64,000 nucleotides of DNA from Rallus limicola (GCA_022605955.1 JAKCOZ010000008.1:38356547-38420546); one strand, 5' to 3'. Positions 12,501 to 25,067 are shown, counted from the stretch's first letter. Numbers and translations are program-made. The notes: generated by a model from the sequence alone, not told the origin.

Positions 12501-12990
12501 TGCAGCTTGAAGGGGTTTCTCTGTCTTGTCCCCAAACCTCCACTCTTACTGCAGGTGACTTCTGCCACCCCAAGGTCACCCTGTGGGACTGGGGCAGGGA
12601 GGTTCACATCCCTACCCTGTCTCCACAGGACAGCGGACCTGGGAAGTAGGGTGCTGTGAGCAGCACCTTGGGGTTTGCAGGACCCCTCCCCCAACACCAG
12701 GAGGGCAGCAGCCCCAACGTGACAAAAGCAAAAGGGGGCTCGTGCAACCCGCAGCCCAATTTGGACAAGCCGCCGCCAATGGGAGCTGGACCCTCAGCAG
12801 CAAACAGATCAGCACCCAAAAAACCCTTCGGGGGAGTAGGGTTACCCCAGAAAGGGCCCTTCCCCAGAGGCAACTCCAGCATCTACAGAGGGTGGGGGGG
12901 GAGGTGGTGGCCAGCTATCTTTTATTCGAGGTGCATTCCCAAGATTTTAGTTAAGTGTAACATAAAACTGTGAAAGTTTAGCAGGGGAAA
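9581..12990. other. Proximal upstream flank of TWIST2
   Basis: No protein gene or mobile element recognised. The stretch is the likely home of proximal TWIST2 regulatory DNA. It includes a 14-base exact direct repeat (GGTTTTCGACAAAC at 12370-12383 and 12401-12414). T-rich runs occur near 11950-11980. None of the open frames shows a domain. Confidence 0.5.
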
Positions 12991-13013
12991 AGCTTTCCTC
13001 CCACTGCCCGGGC

Positions 13014-13090
13014 GGCCAATCAGGAAGGAGCCCCGCACCTCCCTCACTTCTGACAACTATTTAGCAACTGAGCTCAGCTAAAGTTTCCAA
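13014..13090 (+). promoter_or_regulatory. TWIST2: Predicted TWIST2 core promoter
   Basis: A CCAAT box in good context (GGCCAATCAGG, CCAAT at 13016-13020) lies about 40 bases upstream of a TATA-like element, TATTTAG, at 13058-13064. This would place transcription start near 13085-13095, giving a 5' UTR of roughly 290 bases before the ATG at 13379. The spacing of the two boxes fits a TATA-type vertebrate promoter. It is an inference from motifs and position; the exact start cannot be fixed by reading. Confidence 0.5.
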
Positions 13091-13192
13091 AAAGTTAGAA
13101 TAACTTCCTCTCTCCAAGACCTCAAGTTTTTTGCACAACCCCAGTCCTTGAAATCAGAGCCCTTCAAGCAACCTGGAAAACGTTTGGTCAGC

Positions 13193-13254
13193 AAAAAGAA
13201 AAAAAAAAAAGAAAAAAAAAGAGGAAAAAAAGAGAGAGAGAGAAAAAAAAAAAG
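13193..13254 (+). repeat. A-rich purine tract in TWIST2 5' UTR
   Basis: About 62 bases made almost entirely of A with interspersed G, including an AGAGAGAGAGAG core, just upstream of the TWIST2 start codon. Translated by chance it gives a run of lysines, which is not a protein. Length variation here is likely between individuals. In the messenger it would be an unstructured, A-rich leader segment. Confidence 0.85.
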
Positions 13255-13378
13255 CCCTCCTGTTTTTTTTCCAAAGGATCTGTCTCAGGAATTTAAAGCA
13301 CATTTAAGACACACACACACGCTCACATAACATAAGGAGGGGGGGAAAGTCTCTTCCCCTCCCCTTCTCGCAGAAAGC

Positions 13379-13861
13379 ATGGAAGAAAGCTCCAGTTCTC
13401 CTGTTTCCCCTGTGGATAGCTTGGGGACCAGTGAAGAGGAGCTGGAAAGGCAGCCAAAGAGATTTGGCAGGAAGAGAAGATACAGTAAGAAGTCCAGCGA
13501 AGATGGCAGCCCCAACCCAGGGAAGAGGGGGAAAAAGTCCAGTCCCAGCTCCCAATCTTATGAAGAACTACAGAGTCAGAGGATCCTGGCCAACGTCAGA
13601 GAGAGGCAGAGGACTCAATCGCTCAACGAAGCTTTTGCTGCCTTGAGGAAAATCATCCCCACTTTGCCCTCCGACAAACTCAGTAAAATTCAGACCCTCA
13701 AGCTGGCGGCACGGTATATAGACTTCCTCTACCAGGTGCTACAGAGCGACGAGATGGACAGTAAGATGACGAGCTGCAGTTACGTGGCTCATGAGAGGCT
13801 GAGTTATGCCTTCTCCGTATGGAGGATGGAGGGAGCGTGGTCCATGTCGGCTTCCCACTAG
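13379..13861 (+). CDS. TWIST2: Twist-related protein 2 (Dermo-1), bHLH transcription factor
   Basis: Nuclear bHLH factor that dimerises with E-proteins, binds CANNTG E-boxes and mostly represses transcription in mesenchyme, dermis and the osteoblast and muscle lineages. The 160 residues are full family length. Residues 1-26 are a Ser/Glu-rich start ([20 protein letters not shown]). Two basic clusters follow, [12 protein letters not shown] (27-38) and GKRGKK (48-53), probable nuclear localisation signals. The basic region is 68-80 ([13 protein letters not shown]), helix 1 about 81-93, loop to about 102, helix 2 about 103-121. The TWIST box ([20 protein letters not shown], 141-160) ends the protein. 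It lacks the glycine-rich stretch typical of TWIST1. Glu75, altered in human ablepharon-macrostomia and Barber-Say syndromes, and Gln65 and Gln119, truncated in Setleis syndrome, sit at the same numbers. The ATG has a strong context (A at -3, G at +4). The reading frame is intact within one exon. Confidence 0.98.
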   Translation: MEESSSSPVSPVDSLGTSEEELERQPKRFGRKRRYSKKSSEDGSPNPGKRGKKSSPSSQSYEELQSQRILANVRERQRTQSLNEAFAALRKIIPTLPSDKLSKIQTLKLAARYIDFLYQVLQSDEMDSKMTSCSYVAHERLSYAFSVWRMEGAWSMSASH

Positions 13862-15011
13862 CCACCGCCCGAGCCCAGCTGCCGAAGGGGTAGGTACTGG
13901 TTTCTCTTTTCCTGGATGATGTTCTGTGTCCTTCTGGTCATGGGATGGGGTTCCAAGGGGTCCCTACGCTGGCCCAGCTTTGCCACAGAGCTCGGTACTG
14001 CTCAGGGAGAGGCAGCATGGCTTGATGCGGGGTGCAGGGATGCTCCTGGGTGAGGGGTTTGGGGTAACCGACCCGGAGTGGTGATCTCCCTCACACTCCA
14101 CCATGCCATGAAAATTCAAGGGGTAAAAGAAGCTTTCGGAGAAAAATCTGAAATGCCCCATTTTTAAAGGAAAAAACATAAAAACCCAGCGTGTTTGTGC
14201 TCTGTGGGGATGAAGGGGCTGAGAGGGGACCTGCACTGAGAGCTGGCTGACAAGGGCCGGGGGGGAAACCATCGCTGCGTGAGATTTGCCAGAACGCGCA
14301 GCTTTGGGGAAGCGTTTCAAGGGAGGAGAAGGCGATCAGTAAACCAGGCTGACAACGGGATCTGAAACAGCTGCCTGAAATCCCAGTGCTGAGCTTGTGG
14401 CTCCTGGGGTGGCAGCATCCTCTCCCATCCGGGGAAGGGGTGTGGGGCAGGGAACACCAGGGGATCCATGGGACCCAAGTGGGGTTTGGCGATACAAGTT
14501 CTCTCTGGGTTGCTTTTTTTCTTAAAAGAAACGAGTAGCAGATGTCAGCTTCAACCCCGGGCTGTGCCCCTTCCCCCTCACACAATAAAAAGCAAAGAAA
14601 GTTAGAAGAAACTCAGCCAGATTTTGGTACTTGTTCAGTTTCCCTTCCCCAAAGTGCAGATAAAGCAAAGGCTGGTGCTAGGCTTTGCTAGGCTGGGACT
14701 TAGTTTCTTATTTACTCTCAGTGCTAAACCCTTCCCCATCATTTTCCATCAGCAGAAAGCTACTTCCTCGTACGCTGCCTTTGTAATATTCAGGGAGGGA
14801 GGAATAAACATTGGGGGGGGGCGGGGAGGAGAAGGCTTTTAACACCCTCATCTCAGGCTAATTAAGCAGAGCAGCTCTGCTTCATGTCAGCCAGAGTTTG
14901 CATAGGGCTAGTCGATCCCCGGGGCTCGGTCGGGCGAGCAGAGCTCCACAAACCCCCATTTCGCCCAGAGAACGCTGGAAACAGGGAGTTTGCTTCCCCC
15001 TCACAACGCTG

Positions 15012-15046
15012 CGCATGATGTGAAGTGAAAATCATTTCATCATGCG
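15012..15046. repeat. Inverted repeat, 9-base perfect arms
   Basis: CGCATGATG (15012-15020) and CATCATGCG (15038-15046) are perfect reverse complements separated by 17 bases. The palindrome sits 1.1 kb inside the TWIST2 intron, in a stretch free of recognisable repeats. It could be a paired transcription-factor site. The hairpin is too short for a microRNA precursor. Confidence 0.8.
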
Positions 15047-15157
15047 GAGAATCAGCTCCTTAAAGACAAAAGGCAAGCTCATCCCAGCCCAGCGGACAGG
15101 CTCATTGAAAGAGCCAACCCTGCCTTTGTTTCAGCAGTAATAAATGGCTCATTAGAA

Positions 15158-15194
15158 ACAATAATAATAATCATCATCATCACTATCATCATAA
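15158..15194. repeat. AAT/ATC trinucleotide microsatellite
   Basis: A compound short tandem repeat, (AAT)n followed by imperfect (ATC)n, in the TWIST2 intron. It is an ordinary low-complexity tract, likely length-polymorphic. Confidence 0.8.
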
Positions 15195-18100
15195 TGTTGC
15201 GGCAGCTACAGTACTTTGTGCTGTTGGGGCTTACTAGGGGTGTAAAATACGAACATAAAACCAGTTTAGAAACCACTTCCAGCAACATTTCACGGCCTGA
15301 AATGGTTTGCCCTTTGGTGCTGCGATCGGGGTTCCCGGGAACCCTGAAGTCCTGCTGCTCGCAGCCGGCTCACTCCCACCCGTCGCACACACTGCCCGCG
15401 GCTCAGCTTTGCTCAGACCGGTAACTCGGTGGTGGGGGCTGCTGCTGGCATCACCAGGTTTCGCACCCTGCCCCCCCAATTTTCTGCAAGAAGCCAGAGC
15501 CTCTGGCTCTCCCAGAGGACAAACCCCTTGATTTATAAAACACAGTGCCCGTTCCCATGCTAAGCTGCCTAAAATAAAAGCAAAGCAGCAAATAGATTAA
15601 AAAGAAAAACCCAACCCCAAACCCTGTCACAGAAACCCAGACTTCTTGTCAGGAGCAGATGTAAAACGTCCCAAACACATATTTCCTCAGCAGCGCAGAC
15701 TGGCTGACTCGCAAAGTGCTCGGATGGAACAATGCGCTGCCTCTGTTGTTCCCCAAACGATGTGCTGCTGCCAGCAGCCAGGGAGGGTTTCAAAGTTGCT
15801 ACCTCATCCGCATCCCCGCTCCTCTCTATCACACAGTTCCGCAGCGGCAAAACCCCGCTGGGCTTGTTGGGCGGTTTGGATTTTTTTTATAACCATGTTT
15901 AAAATTAATTATCATCAGCACGGCTCCGGCGGGGCAGGTTTTGTATGGAGATGCCCAGGTTGTCCCTACCCAAAAGAAACTGCGAGCGATGTTCTGGGCA
16001 GCCTGAAAAACCTTGATGCAGACCAAACCCCGGTGCATCTGCAGTTTGTTTCAGAGCCGGTCGGTACTTGGTGTCTTTATCCCGACCCAGTGGTGGTTAG
16101 AGGTGGCTCTTTGCTCCATGCTTGCACTGCCTTACAGAGGAAGGCTGACATTCCCCGTACCCCCGTGTCTGCCCCCCCACCCCCCTTGCCTCTCTGTTCC
16201 GTGCCCTTGCGTGCATGCACACGCGTGCAGTTGAACTGTTGAAAACGTTGTTGACGAACGGCCTGGTATGATGCGGTGTCAAATTCTATCATTTACGGCA
16301 ACAAAAAAATTACATCTGCCAGCAGAAAAAGAAAATAATCTAAAAAACCTGACAAGAGCATGGAGACAACCCTCAAAAACAGGCAAACTAAGCTGGGCGA
16401 TGCAGCACTGACTGGGCGTGGGCCTGTCCCGGTCGGAGCAGTTTTTGTGCACAAGCAGGGGTGCAGCCTGTGCAGTCTCGATGGCAAAAAAAAACCTAAC
16501 TAGCAAACCCACCGTCAGGAATAGCTGTCTGAATCCGAGATCAGCTCCCACTTTTCCCAGGGAGGGTATCGGAAGGGATGAGCCCCACACTCAGGCTAGA
16601 TCGCTGTGCCCGCCTGCCCTTTTCCCGGGGTTTTGGGGGAGAGATGGGCACAGATGGGTTTGCTCCTTGGGGAAGGGCTGTTTTTCTCCTTCAGATCAAT
16701 CAATCGACCAGAGGAGCTTTTTGATGTGAAAATCTCAAGCCTTGGGAGCTGGTAAAAAGCCGCATGGCCCCTGCGCAAGGCAGCAGGTCACTGCTGCTCT
16801 GGCCACGGCAGGTTTTCCTCCTCTGCTCCGGGTAATTACAAACAACTTTGCTCCGGCGTCTCCCCAAGAAGCAAGCGCAGCTCTGTGCATCAGTTAGTGT
16901 GATGGGATGTTTCAGCACACACACGATCGGCTGAGCCTTCCTCCCCCAGGTCTTCTCCCCCATGCTCAGCGCTGGCACCTACCCTCCCCTCCTGCCCTCG
17001 CACCCTTTCTCTTTTTTCCTTCAAAACCTTCTAGATGCTCCGAGGGGGACAAAAACCCAAACCAACACACGGGAGAGATGAAAATGCATCCCCAATTATT
17101 CCATTTAGAAGGACAAACCCCATCCAACCAGGATGTCAGGAGCAGAAAGACCATGTAGCCATAAACCCCACAAGATCAGTCTGCCCGCAACCTCCTCCTC
17201 CCCACTTGCCGCAGCAAGGCTTGCCTCGAGCCCTCTGACACCCTCCACCACCATCCCCACCACCCCAAAACTCCACAGGCTGGCACCAATTACACATTTC
17301 CCCTCTTTTCCTTTTTTTGGGGGAAAGCCACGCAGCACGCAGCCCCCGTACCAGCGCTCCTCCAGACCTCAGGGCCACTTCCAGTATAAAACGCCAGCAT
17401 CCCATTTCATTTTGTCCTTCAAGAAGCAAACAGATGATATCTCTGCTGGCCCTGGGAACAACCTAATTCCATAGCTACAGGAGCAGTACTGCTAACTGAG
17501 GGTGCCCTGACACCACAATAAGCCCTTTGAGTCCCCCAAAGCCCTAATTTTTATTAAATACACCTCCTTAAAAAAATAATAATGTAAATAGGTTTCCTCA
17601 ACAGGAAGGATTGTAAAATTTGGTATTTACATTAATCGGCTTGTAGCGGGGGTGTGGTTCATCTCGGTGCTTTTAAACGCCTGGCAAAATGCATTTTGGA
17701 TCTTCTGTTTATGTTCCTGTCTTTTGTTGGGAAAGAAGAAATCTGTTCCCCAGCAAACACCAAGCGCGTAGCAGCCAGCTCGAGCTCAGGGACCTCTGAA
17801 AGAGAGGATGCGAGGGGAAGCGCTCTAGAGAAGGAGATGTGCAAAAGACAAATCAGCTGCTGGATGCATAAAGAAATAATTACCAACCATAAAGAGTTAG
17901 ATGCACGTGCAGTAGAGGGGGAAACGCTGGATGGAAACCAAAGGACCACTTAGAAGGGCGACAAAATCGTGTTATTACTTAATCCAGCAGAGCCAGGGCT
18001 GCGGAATGGTCCTACGGGGAGAGGCATGCGGGAAAGGGTCGCTAAGGGAGCGGCTGAGGCATACATTTCGGCTAAGCAGACCCAGTTTGTCTCCAAGTTC

Positions 18101-21100
18101 ATCATCACTGCACTGGCCACCAGCACAGGGTAGCTCTAATTTTAAGAGAATGCAAAGCATCCTCATTAAAGGGGAAGATCACGATGCTTCTCCTTCTTGA
18201 CCTCCCTCCACTTTCTTTGGAGTCCATGTGATAGAGTTATAGGCAGTGGTGATAAATCAGCCTTGGAGATCCCAACAGCCTCTCACAGAGACAGGACAGA
18301 TCCCACAGCCGCCGCAAAAATCACTTTTGGGGACATTTCATGTGGTGCTTTCCCCCAGTGATATAACTGCTTTGATCACTGTAGCTCTGAGAATTGTTTC
18401 CAGCACAACTCTGAAATCTCCAGAATTTACATCTTGTTGCAGAGCCATAGGAAGAGCTCGATGGGGCCACGAACACACAAGGGAACCCCAGTACGCAGAG
18501 CGAGCTTGACATGTAATCGGGGAATTACAGCATGCGTTTTGGGTAGCTCCCCACACATCCCCCTGCTCCAGGCTTCACAGAAGATAAGAGAGGGAGAAAA
18601 ACAAACCCAATTAAAATGCAATGCTGTGCCATGAAAAAGCGATCCTGAGCTGGCTCTGAGCAACCTCACTGCTCCTTGCCGGCTGCTGGTCCCCATTAGC
18701 TGCCTCAGCCGGCTGCTCTACGGCTTGGAGAGCATTGCACTGTCACGCAGGACTCACTTCTGCAGTAAGTTTGGAAGTGACGAAAAAAAAGAGGACCTCC
18801 AGCTGGATAGCAGCAGCCTCGAGTTAATGAGCGATTAGTTCTTGAGAATTAAAACAGCAGAAATATCTGCAGGGGGAAAAAAAAACCAAAACCAAAAATA
18901 CTCCAAAAACAACCCCAACCACTAGGCACCCCGACATTTAATTAGATTTGTAGTTCTAGAAGATGACCATTCATCAACAACTAATCACCCACAAATAACA
19001 AATTAACTCAGCCAGTCAATAAATCAGAGCAAGGCAGCCCTTACCCTCCTTGTACCCGTCCCTTTAACTACTTCCATGCCAGACCCGTCTGACCGCTGCC
19101 GGTACATCCATCCCATGCCGGGGCATGGAAACTGCAGGACCTTCTTTGGGGGACAGGGAGAGGGGGGTCATTTAGTAAAACAGAAGTCTCTGGTTTATTC
19201 CCCACCCACTCAGGATCTGTCGCCCTCAGAGTAGCAGGCTTTAGGCATTGACGGTTCTCCCTTGGACAGTGGGGCAAAGAAAATAAACCCCAGTGTCCCT
19301 CGTCTGAAAGCAAGGGGAGCAGCGTCAGGGTGCAGACTCATGTCAGACCCCAGCACCTTGCTGGAGGAGGGTGCAGGCGCAACAGGGTGGTGGCTCCAGT
19401 ACAGATGTTCAACAAGCAACGACAACTGCTAAGCCCTGTTGCTAGCTGAGGGGCTCGAAGCAGCAATAAGTCCCCCCCAACCAATTACCACTCTCTGCGG
19501 TCTGAGCCTTTCCTTTCCGGGGGAGGAGGGGGAAACCAAACCCTGTAAACATTTTGGCCCAATCCACCAAAGCAAACCGAGGAAAGGCAGCACCAAGCCA
19601 GCAGCCGTCAAGCGCTTGTCAGGGCTTTCATCCTGGGCTGGGGTCTCCCTGGGAAGTGGGCAGCTGGGCACCCCCAAACCTCTCCTCAGCGTTCGCTTGC
19701 GAGTGAGCCTTCACGGGATGGGAAATTAACTTTTTGGTTTCGGCTTCTGTGTCTCAGCAAGGGATGGGAGCCTGGCAGAGCTGGCCTTGCACAGCTTGCA
19801 AAAGCTACCAGAAAATAACCCTTATGCCCCGCGCTGTGCACGCCGAGCTGGAAAGGAGCTACAGTCCCTCCTCTTCCTCCCATCTCCTATCCATCTTCTA
19901 ACCACAGCTTGGAAAGTAGAGAAAAAGGAGGGTAGCAGGAAGAAGAGGCAGATGTCTACTGGTTCACCTTGATATATACTTACTGGAAGACATCCAGTCA
20001 GCCTGCACTAGCTTTAATTGAACTCCCAGTAAGAGTTTTGCCTCGTTAGCTGCCCCCCCCTCAAGAAGCAGCATCACCATTTCCTTAAGAAATATCAGAC
20101 CTGCCAAACACACACTTTAAAATGTATGGATTAGGTATCAGATGAATTTAGCCAACAAAACCCCTCATGTGGTAATTAACATGCTTAGGTTGAAGAGGTT
20201 TTGGCCTCCTTTTAAAAAATGGTATCTTATGTTTGGGCTTATATGTAAATAAACCTAATTGCTCAGCTAGGAGAGACGGGGGGTGGGATCCTGGCTGCAC
20301 TGAGGATCCCATTAAGGAAAAAATCAGATTGGATGGAGCCAGGGAGAGGTTTTCGTGCAGAAAGTGGCATTTTACATGGATGGGTTATATGCCCCAACAC
20401 ATCTACATCAAGCTCCTCAATAAAATTAATCTGCTGGAGGGACAGCCACAGAAGCGGCACACTTAAGGCTGACCCTCATGGCATGTTTCACGTACACCAT
20501 GATGAAATCGCTCTGTGTAATGTGGCTTAGATGAAGAAATTCCTTGCTCAGAGGGGAGGTTCAGAAAATCATGGGGATGCTAAGGAAAAAAAACCAAACA
20601 CCAAAATCCCCAGAAAACAGGGAAGGCTGTGGAACAAGGCAAACAGGCACATGCTTCCCAGCATCCGTTTTGCCATCAGTGCTTTAAGTTTAGTTAAGAA
20701 CAAGAAATGTCTTTAAACTCTGCGGAAAGTGCAGCTAGGGAACACTGCAGTACCCTGATATCCCCATGCCATCACCCCACAGATGCAGTGGGAAGCATCC
20801 TCACTGCTCAGCAATGCTATTCACCCCAAGGACAGGAGCAGAGCAGGGTTACATCCTCCCTAGAAGCACATGGGTGCTGTGAGAGGTACCTGTCACTACG
20901 GGAAGAGCGGGGCACTAGATAGAAAAGCATCTGGAGACCTAAGCAAACAGAAAGCAGCTTTTTGGTGGGTTAAAACTGAGTGCCTTCCCTCCTTGTCTCT
21001 CATCCCACCGGGATGCCCAGCACCACCTCCAATGCCACATATACACCAAATTGCATCCCACGGGTACCTCTTGTCAATTCTTGTAAGCTTTTAAGTCTCA

Positions 21101-21550
21101 CTGTCCCCACACACAGACACAGTAACAGGCTTGCCCAGCAGGCGGTGGCACCCCAGGGCCTCAGCAAGCATCGTGGCATGGGGCGGGTGGCAGGAATTGA
21201 GTCTTGGCAAGAGCATCCATAGGGAAACAAAGATCAGCTAAAGCAGCATTAGGAAAACACCCTTGGAAACCTCACGAGAAGGTACTGAGGCATAAAACTA
21301 CACAATAAAAGCAGACCAGGTTACTTTGCCTGACGAGCTCAGGAATTTTCTAGTATCGCCAAGTCCTTTTTGCTGCCAGTTATTGCAAGCACCATGCTTC
21401 GGGCACGACCCTGCAATCTCCATGGTCAAAGCTCCCTTCCAGCTCGGTGGGGGTTTATGCACTGAGGCTGGTTGGGTTTTTTTTCATCCCTTGCCACGAG
21501 AGGGGCTGTTTAATAGATTCCCATTATTACCAGCAGTAAATAATCTCTTA

Positions 21551-21563
21551 CATATGCCATATG
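21551..21563. promoter_or_regulatory. Paired CATATG E-boxes
   Basis: Two CATATG hexamers (21551-21556 and 21558-21563) separated by one base, in a repeat-free part of the TWIST2 intron next to AT-rich sequence (GTAAATAATCTCTTA). CATATG is among the E-boxes preferred by TWIST-family dimers, so autoregulation is conceivable. The motif is short and the role is inferred. Confidence 0.3.
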
Positions 21564-24500
21564 GGTCCAAAGCATTCGTTGCTGGAGGGCGGCTGCGCGT
21601 CTGCTTTCCCATTACCTTCCCCATAGTGAAGTGATGAAATCGTGCTTGGGTTTTCGTGCAGGAATCATTCAGAGCGCTGGGTTTTGAACCCTTTCCATCA
21701 CAGTTTGTGCCTCAAGAGCAACAGAGATCGGGGCATCCCCTTCCAGCAATCCTTCCCCTGGAAGTTTATAAAACCTAGTGATCAATAACTTACTGCGCCC
21801 AAAGGACTTAACCATGTTTTAAATATTTGTGGCAAGGAAACGCGTGGTGGGGAACAGCACAAAAATTCCCCCTCACCCCCCAAAAATACAATTACAGGAT
21901 TCCCCCAGCCAGTACCCTGCGCACAAGGACACGGGGTAGCATTTCCAGACGTGAACTGGGAGCTCAGAATACTCTGATTTCCAGCGGGGCTGAGTTAAGC
22001 TGAGCATTTTGCTCACAAGCACTGCTGGGTTGACAACCAGGCAATGCTTTCACTCTCCCAGGGTAGCAAAAGGTGACGATTTTAAGGTGGTTGAGGAGCT
22101 CAAGGGAGCCAGATACAAGCTTTGAAAGTTGCAGTGACTCCTTAGTTGTGAATTATGTCAGAGGAAGGGAGAGAAGTGCCTGGCATTGGAAGCAGCGGCT
22201 TCCAAATGCGCTTTGCTTTTTTGAGACCGCTTTATCCTTCTCACGCACGTCACTATTGGCCGATTTTCTGCTGCCTCAGAAGGGGTTTGATGAAGGCCAC
22301 AGCGCTGGAGCAGGTACATGCATGAATCCCAAGCGGGTTTCTCAGGTCTGCTCATCCCAGCTCCTGTGGAGAACACTCCTGTTCAGTGTGCCCGGCGCAA
22401 TTCTCTAAAGCCACAATTTCACCGGCTGTGCAAATGGCTTGCGACGTATTTTTGTTCCCCGGTGCCACTTCTTCATTGTTCACTCAAACCCCACTGCACC
22501 GGTTCTCTCGCAGCTCCAGCAACACTGGCGGTACTGCGAAGTACAGAACCTCCTCCTGCATAGGAAACCCATGGGCTGCCCCTGGAATCGCTCGCCTGCT
22601 GCACCAAGCCTGCCGCCTTCCAGCTCTTTACTTCAGGCACATCCTTAAAATTACACACACAGCCAAAATATTCCCAAACGAGGGGGCTTTTCGCTCATTC
22701 CAGCGGATCCAGCCTGATAACGCAACCCGGGGAACCCCAGGGGACTAGTGCCATGCTCACACCAAAGCACACAAATCATCCCTGCAATGAGCACCCCACA
22801 CTGGCCACCCTCAGTACAAGCCCACCTTAATGTGGCATCTCAAAGAGGTCCTCCAGACCGCACCTCCCCGTGCAAAGGGTGCTTTGCCTGTGATTTTGGT
22901 AGCCCCGATGTGGCCCCTTGAGGCTGGCAGGAGCCCCTGGTGAAGAGGAGCGACAGGGACCACGCAATGGTGCTGGCAGCAAAGCCTGGGGCAAGCTCCT
23001 GGGAATGAGGGGGCAGCATATGGTCAGCGTAGCCCAAATGTGCTTGGGGGGGGCAAGGGCCAACACTGCCATGGCAGATACAAAGAGGAAGAGGAGGATA
23101 GAAAAGTTTCTTGGGCTTCTTGAGGGCAGGACTTGATGCCTACAGCTTTGAAAGGAATGTGGTCGCTCTGGGACCCCAGCCTCCCTACCCTGATCCCCCT
23201 CAACCCTAGCATCTCACAGGACAGGAGCCCCCCAAACCCCTCTCCATACATCCCTAGCTTCCAAAATTCCAGCACCACGTAGGGACATGCTACCAGGTTT
23301 TACACGCTCCCCCCTCCCCCGCCCCAGGTCCAGGGAACATCAGATGAGGCGAGTGAGGCTCTTCCTCCCATTTTCTTAGGAAACTTTTTTTTTTTTTTTA
23401 AGAAAAACAGCCTTTGGCAGCAAGCAGAGGGTGGGGCTCCCTGCCAAGGCCCGGACAGCTGTACCTTCTTCCCTAGCAAGTTGTGTGATCAGCGGGGCTG
23501 CGCTGAAAGCCAAGAGGAGTTACCATAGCTGCCACATTGCATTTTGTTGATGCTCCCTCTGGGAGACACCTTAAAGAAACAAACCCACCCCAGCACACAC
23601 ACTCCGCGTGCATCAGAGGAAAACTATGGGTGACCTCTCAGGGCTCTAGTTCTGTGCCGCTTTCCCTCCCCACCCCCTTTTCCCCAGTCTCCAGTGCTTC
23701 AGATCCAAGGCAAGGGGACGGGGGAGGAGGAGAGTCGTTTATCTGACTTTCTGTGTCCCCGCTCACACAGAAAAAAGCCACCCACCCCTCCCCGCTCATG
23801 GCTCCAGCACTGCTGCCGTGGCCCAACCTTCCCTCCAGCTCGAAATAACCCAGGAAATTGTGCAAAACCCCCAGTGGGTCCCATCCTGCTCTGCGGCCAG
23901 GCCCAACCCACACCAGGCTCTGGCCTTACGTTGCACATCTCAAAGCTGTTGCATGGTGGGGGTCTCTAAGATCACAGCGGAAGGGAAGGAGGGAAGGAGA
24001 TGATGGGATGAGCGTGGAGCAGCTCTGAGGAATGCCGGTGGGCTGCATCCAGCTGGCAGCAGATACCCCCCAGAGCACTGCTTCAAGTCCCAGGCAATGC
24101 CAGGGGGAAACCTCCCCCCCCCACCCCAGAGCTGAAAAGCTCTCAGATTTCTTTTTAAACAGAAAATTAATCTTACTTTTCTCTAGAAGAGCAAGAGACC
24201 TGTTCCCAGGTGTAACGCTTGCTCCAGCTGTGCCCTGCCCCATAGCCTAGCACTCCCCAAGCTTCCAGATTTATAGAAGCTCATCAGTGAAACAACCCCC
24301 TGACCTTCAAAGCCCTCTCTCACATAGCCTGCCACATGCATGCTGGGTTTTAGGGAGAACAAGCTTTTTAATAGAAACAGCTCCCAACAAAATACTTCCA
24401 AGCAGCCCCACTTGCTCCAAAGCTGTACTGAGGTACCACACCCCTGCCTCCACACCACTGCACAAACATCCCAGAGAGGCACACACAGATCTGGCCGGTC

Positions 24501-25067
24501 TCCCTACCCCATCAACCCGTAATTCGCAGTTTCACAGGCTCAGAGAACTGTTTTGATGAGAAGGGGTGGAAAGTCAGAGGAGCACAGCCCAGCTTGCTAA
24601 TGGGCTCCTGCTGACTCAGCATCTGCTGGCACTAGAGGGCAGGATACACTGCACTAAGAGGTAGAGTGTTCAAGGTCACATCTCCCTTGATGTCACCGGG
24701 GGCTTGTGGCCTATCTTCAAGCAGTCTGTAAGGAGGGCCCGAATTTTTGCACCAAGGACACCTGGCAGCGATGATCATCAGGGCAACATATTGTTTAATT
24801 AGGGGTGAGAGCACCCAATAGTGTCAAAGTCATTTCTGCCAGCTCTGCCCACCAAGGTGCAGCGTTTTGCTTTGCAGGGGAGATGCTCCGAGGAGCAGTG
24901 ACACCATAAGGTGGGTTCCAACCCATGCTGCAAGCAGAGACAAGCTGCAGCATTGTACCTCAGGTTGTCCAAAATAACTTTTTTCCTGCCACTTATGCTC
25001 AGGCAGCTGTCAACATACTCATCCTGTACAGAAAACCTGTTTCTTGGGTTTTATAACTCTTATTGCA

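Larger units (their letters stand above)
13091..13889 (+). other. TWIST2: TWIST2 exon 1 (5' UTR, full coding region, splice donor)
   Basis: Exon 1 holds an untranslated leader, the complete coding sequence and about 28 bases after the stop. In this gene family the intron lies in the 3' UTR, so translation needs exon 1 only. The best 5' splice site is the GTAGGT beginning at 13890, preceded by GAAGGG. A second GT at 13894 (TAG then GTACTGG) is a weaker alternative. The leader contains a long A/G-rich run (13193-13254). I find no obvious ATG-initiated upstream frame of note; the open frame over 13148-13330 begins with TTG, not ATG. Confidence 0.7.

Noticed and set aside
13148..13330. Lysine-rich upstream frame in the TWIST2 leader
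   Set aside because: It opens with TTG, not ATG, and most of it is the translation of an A-rich tract.
17380..17395. TATAAAA-like motif (AGTATAAAACGCC) in the intron
   Set aside because: It is not accompanied by a CpG patch, a donor or other promoter signals on either strand.
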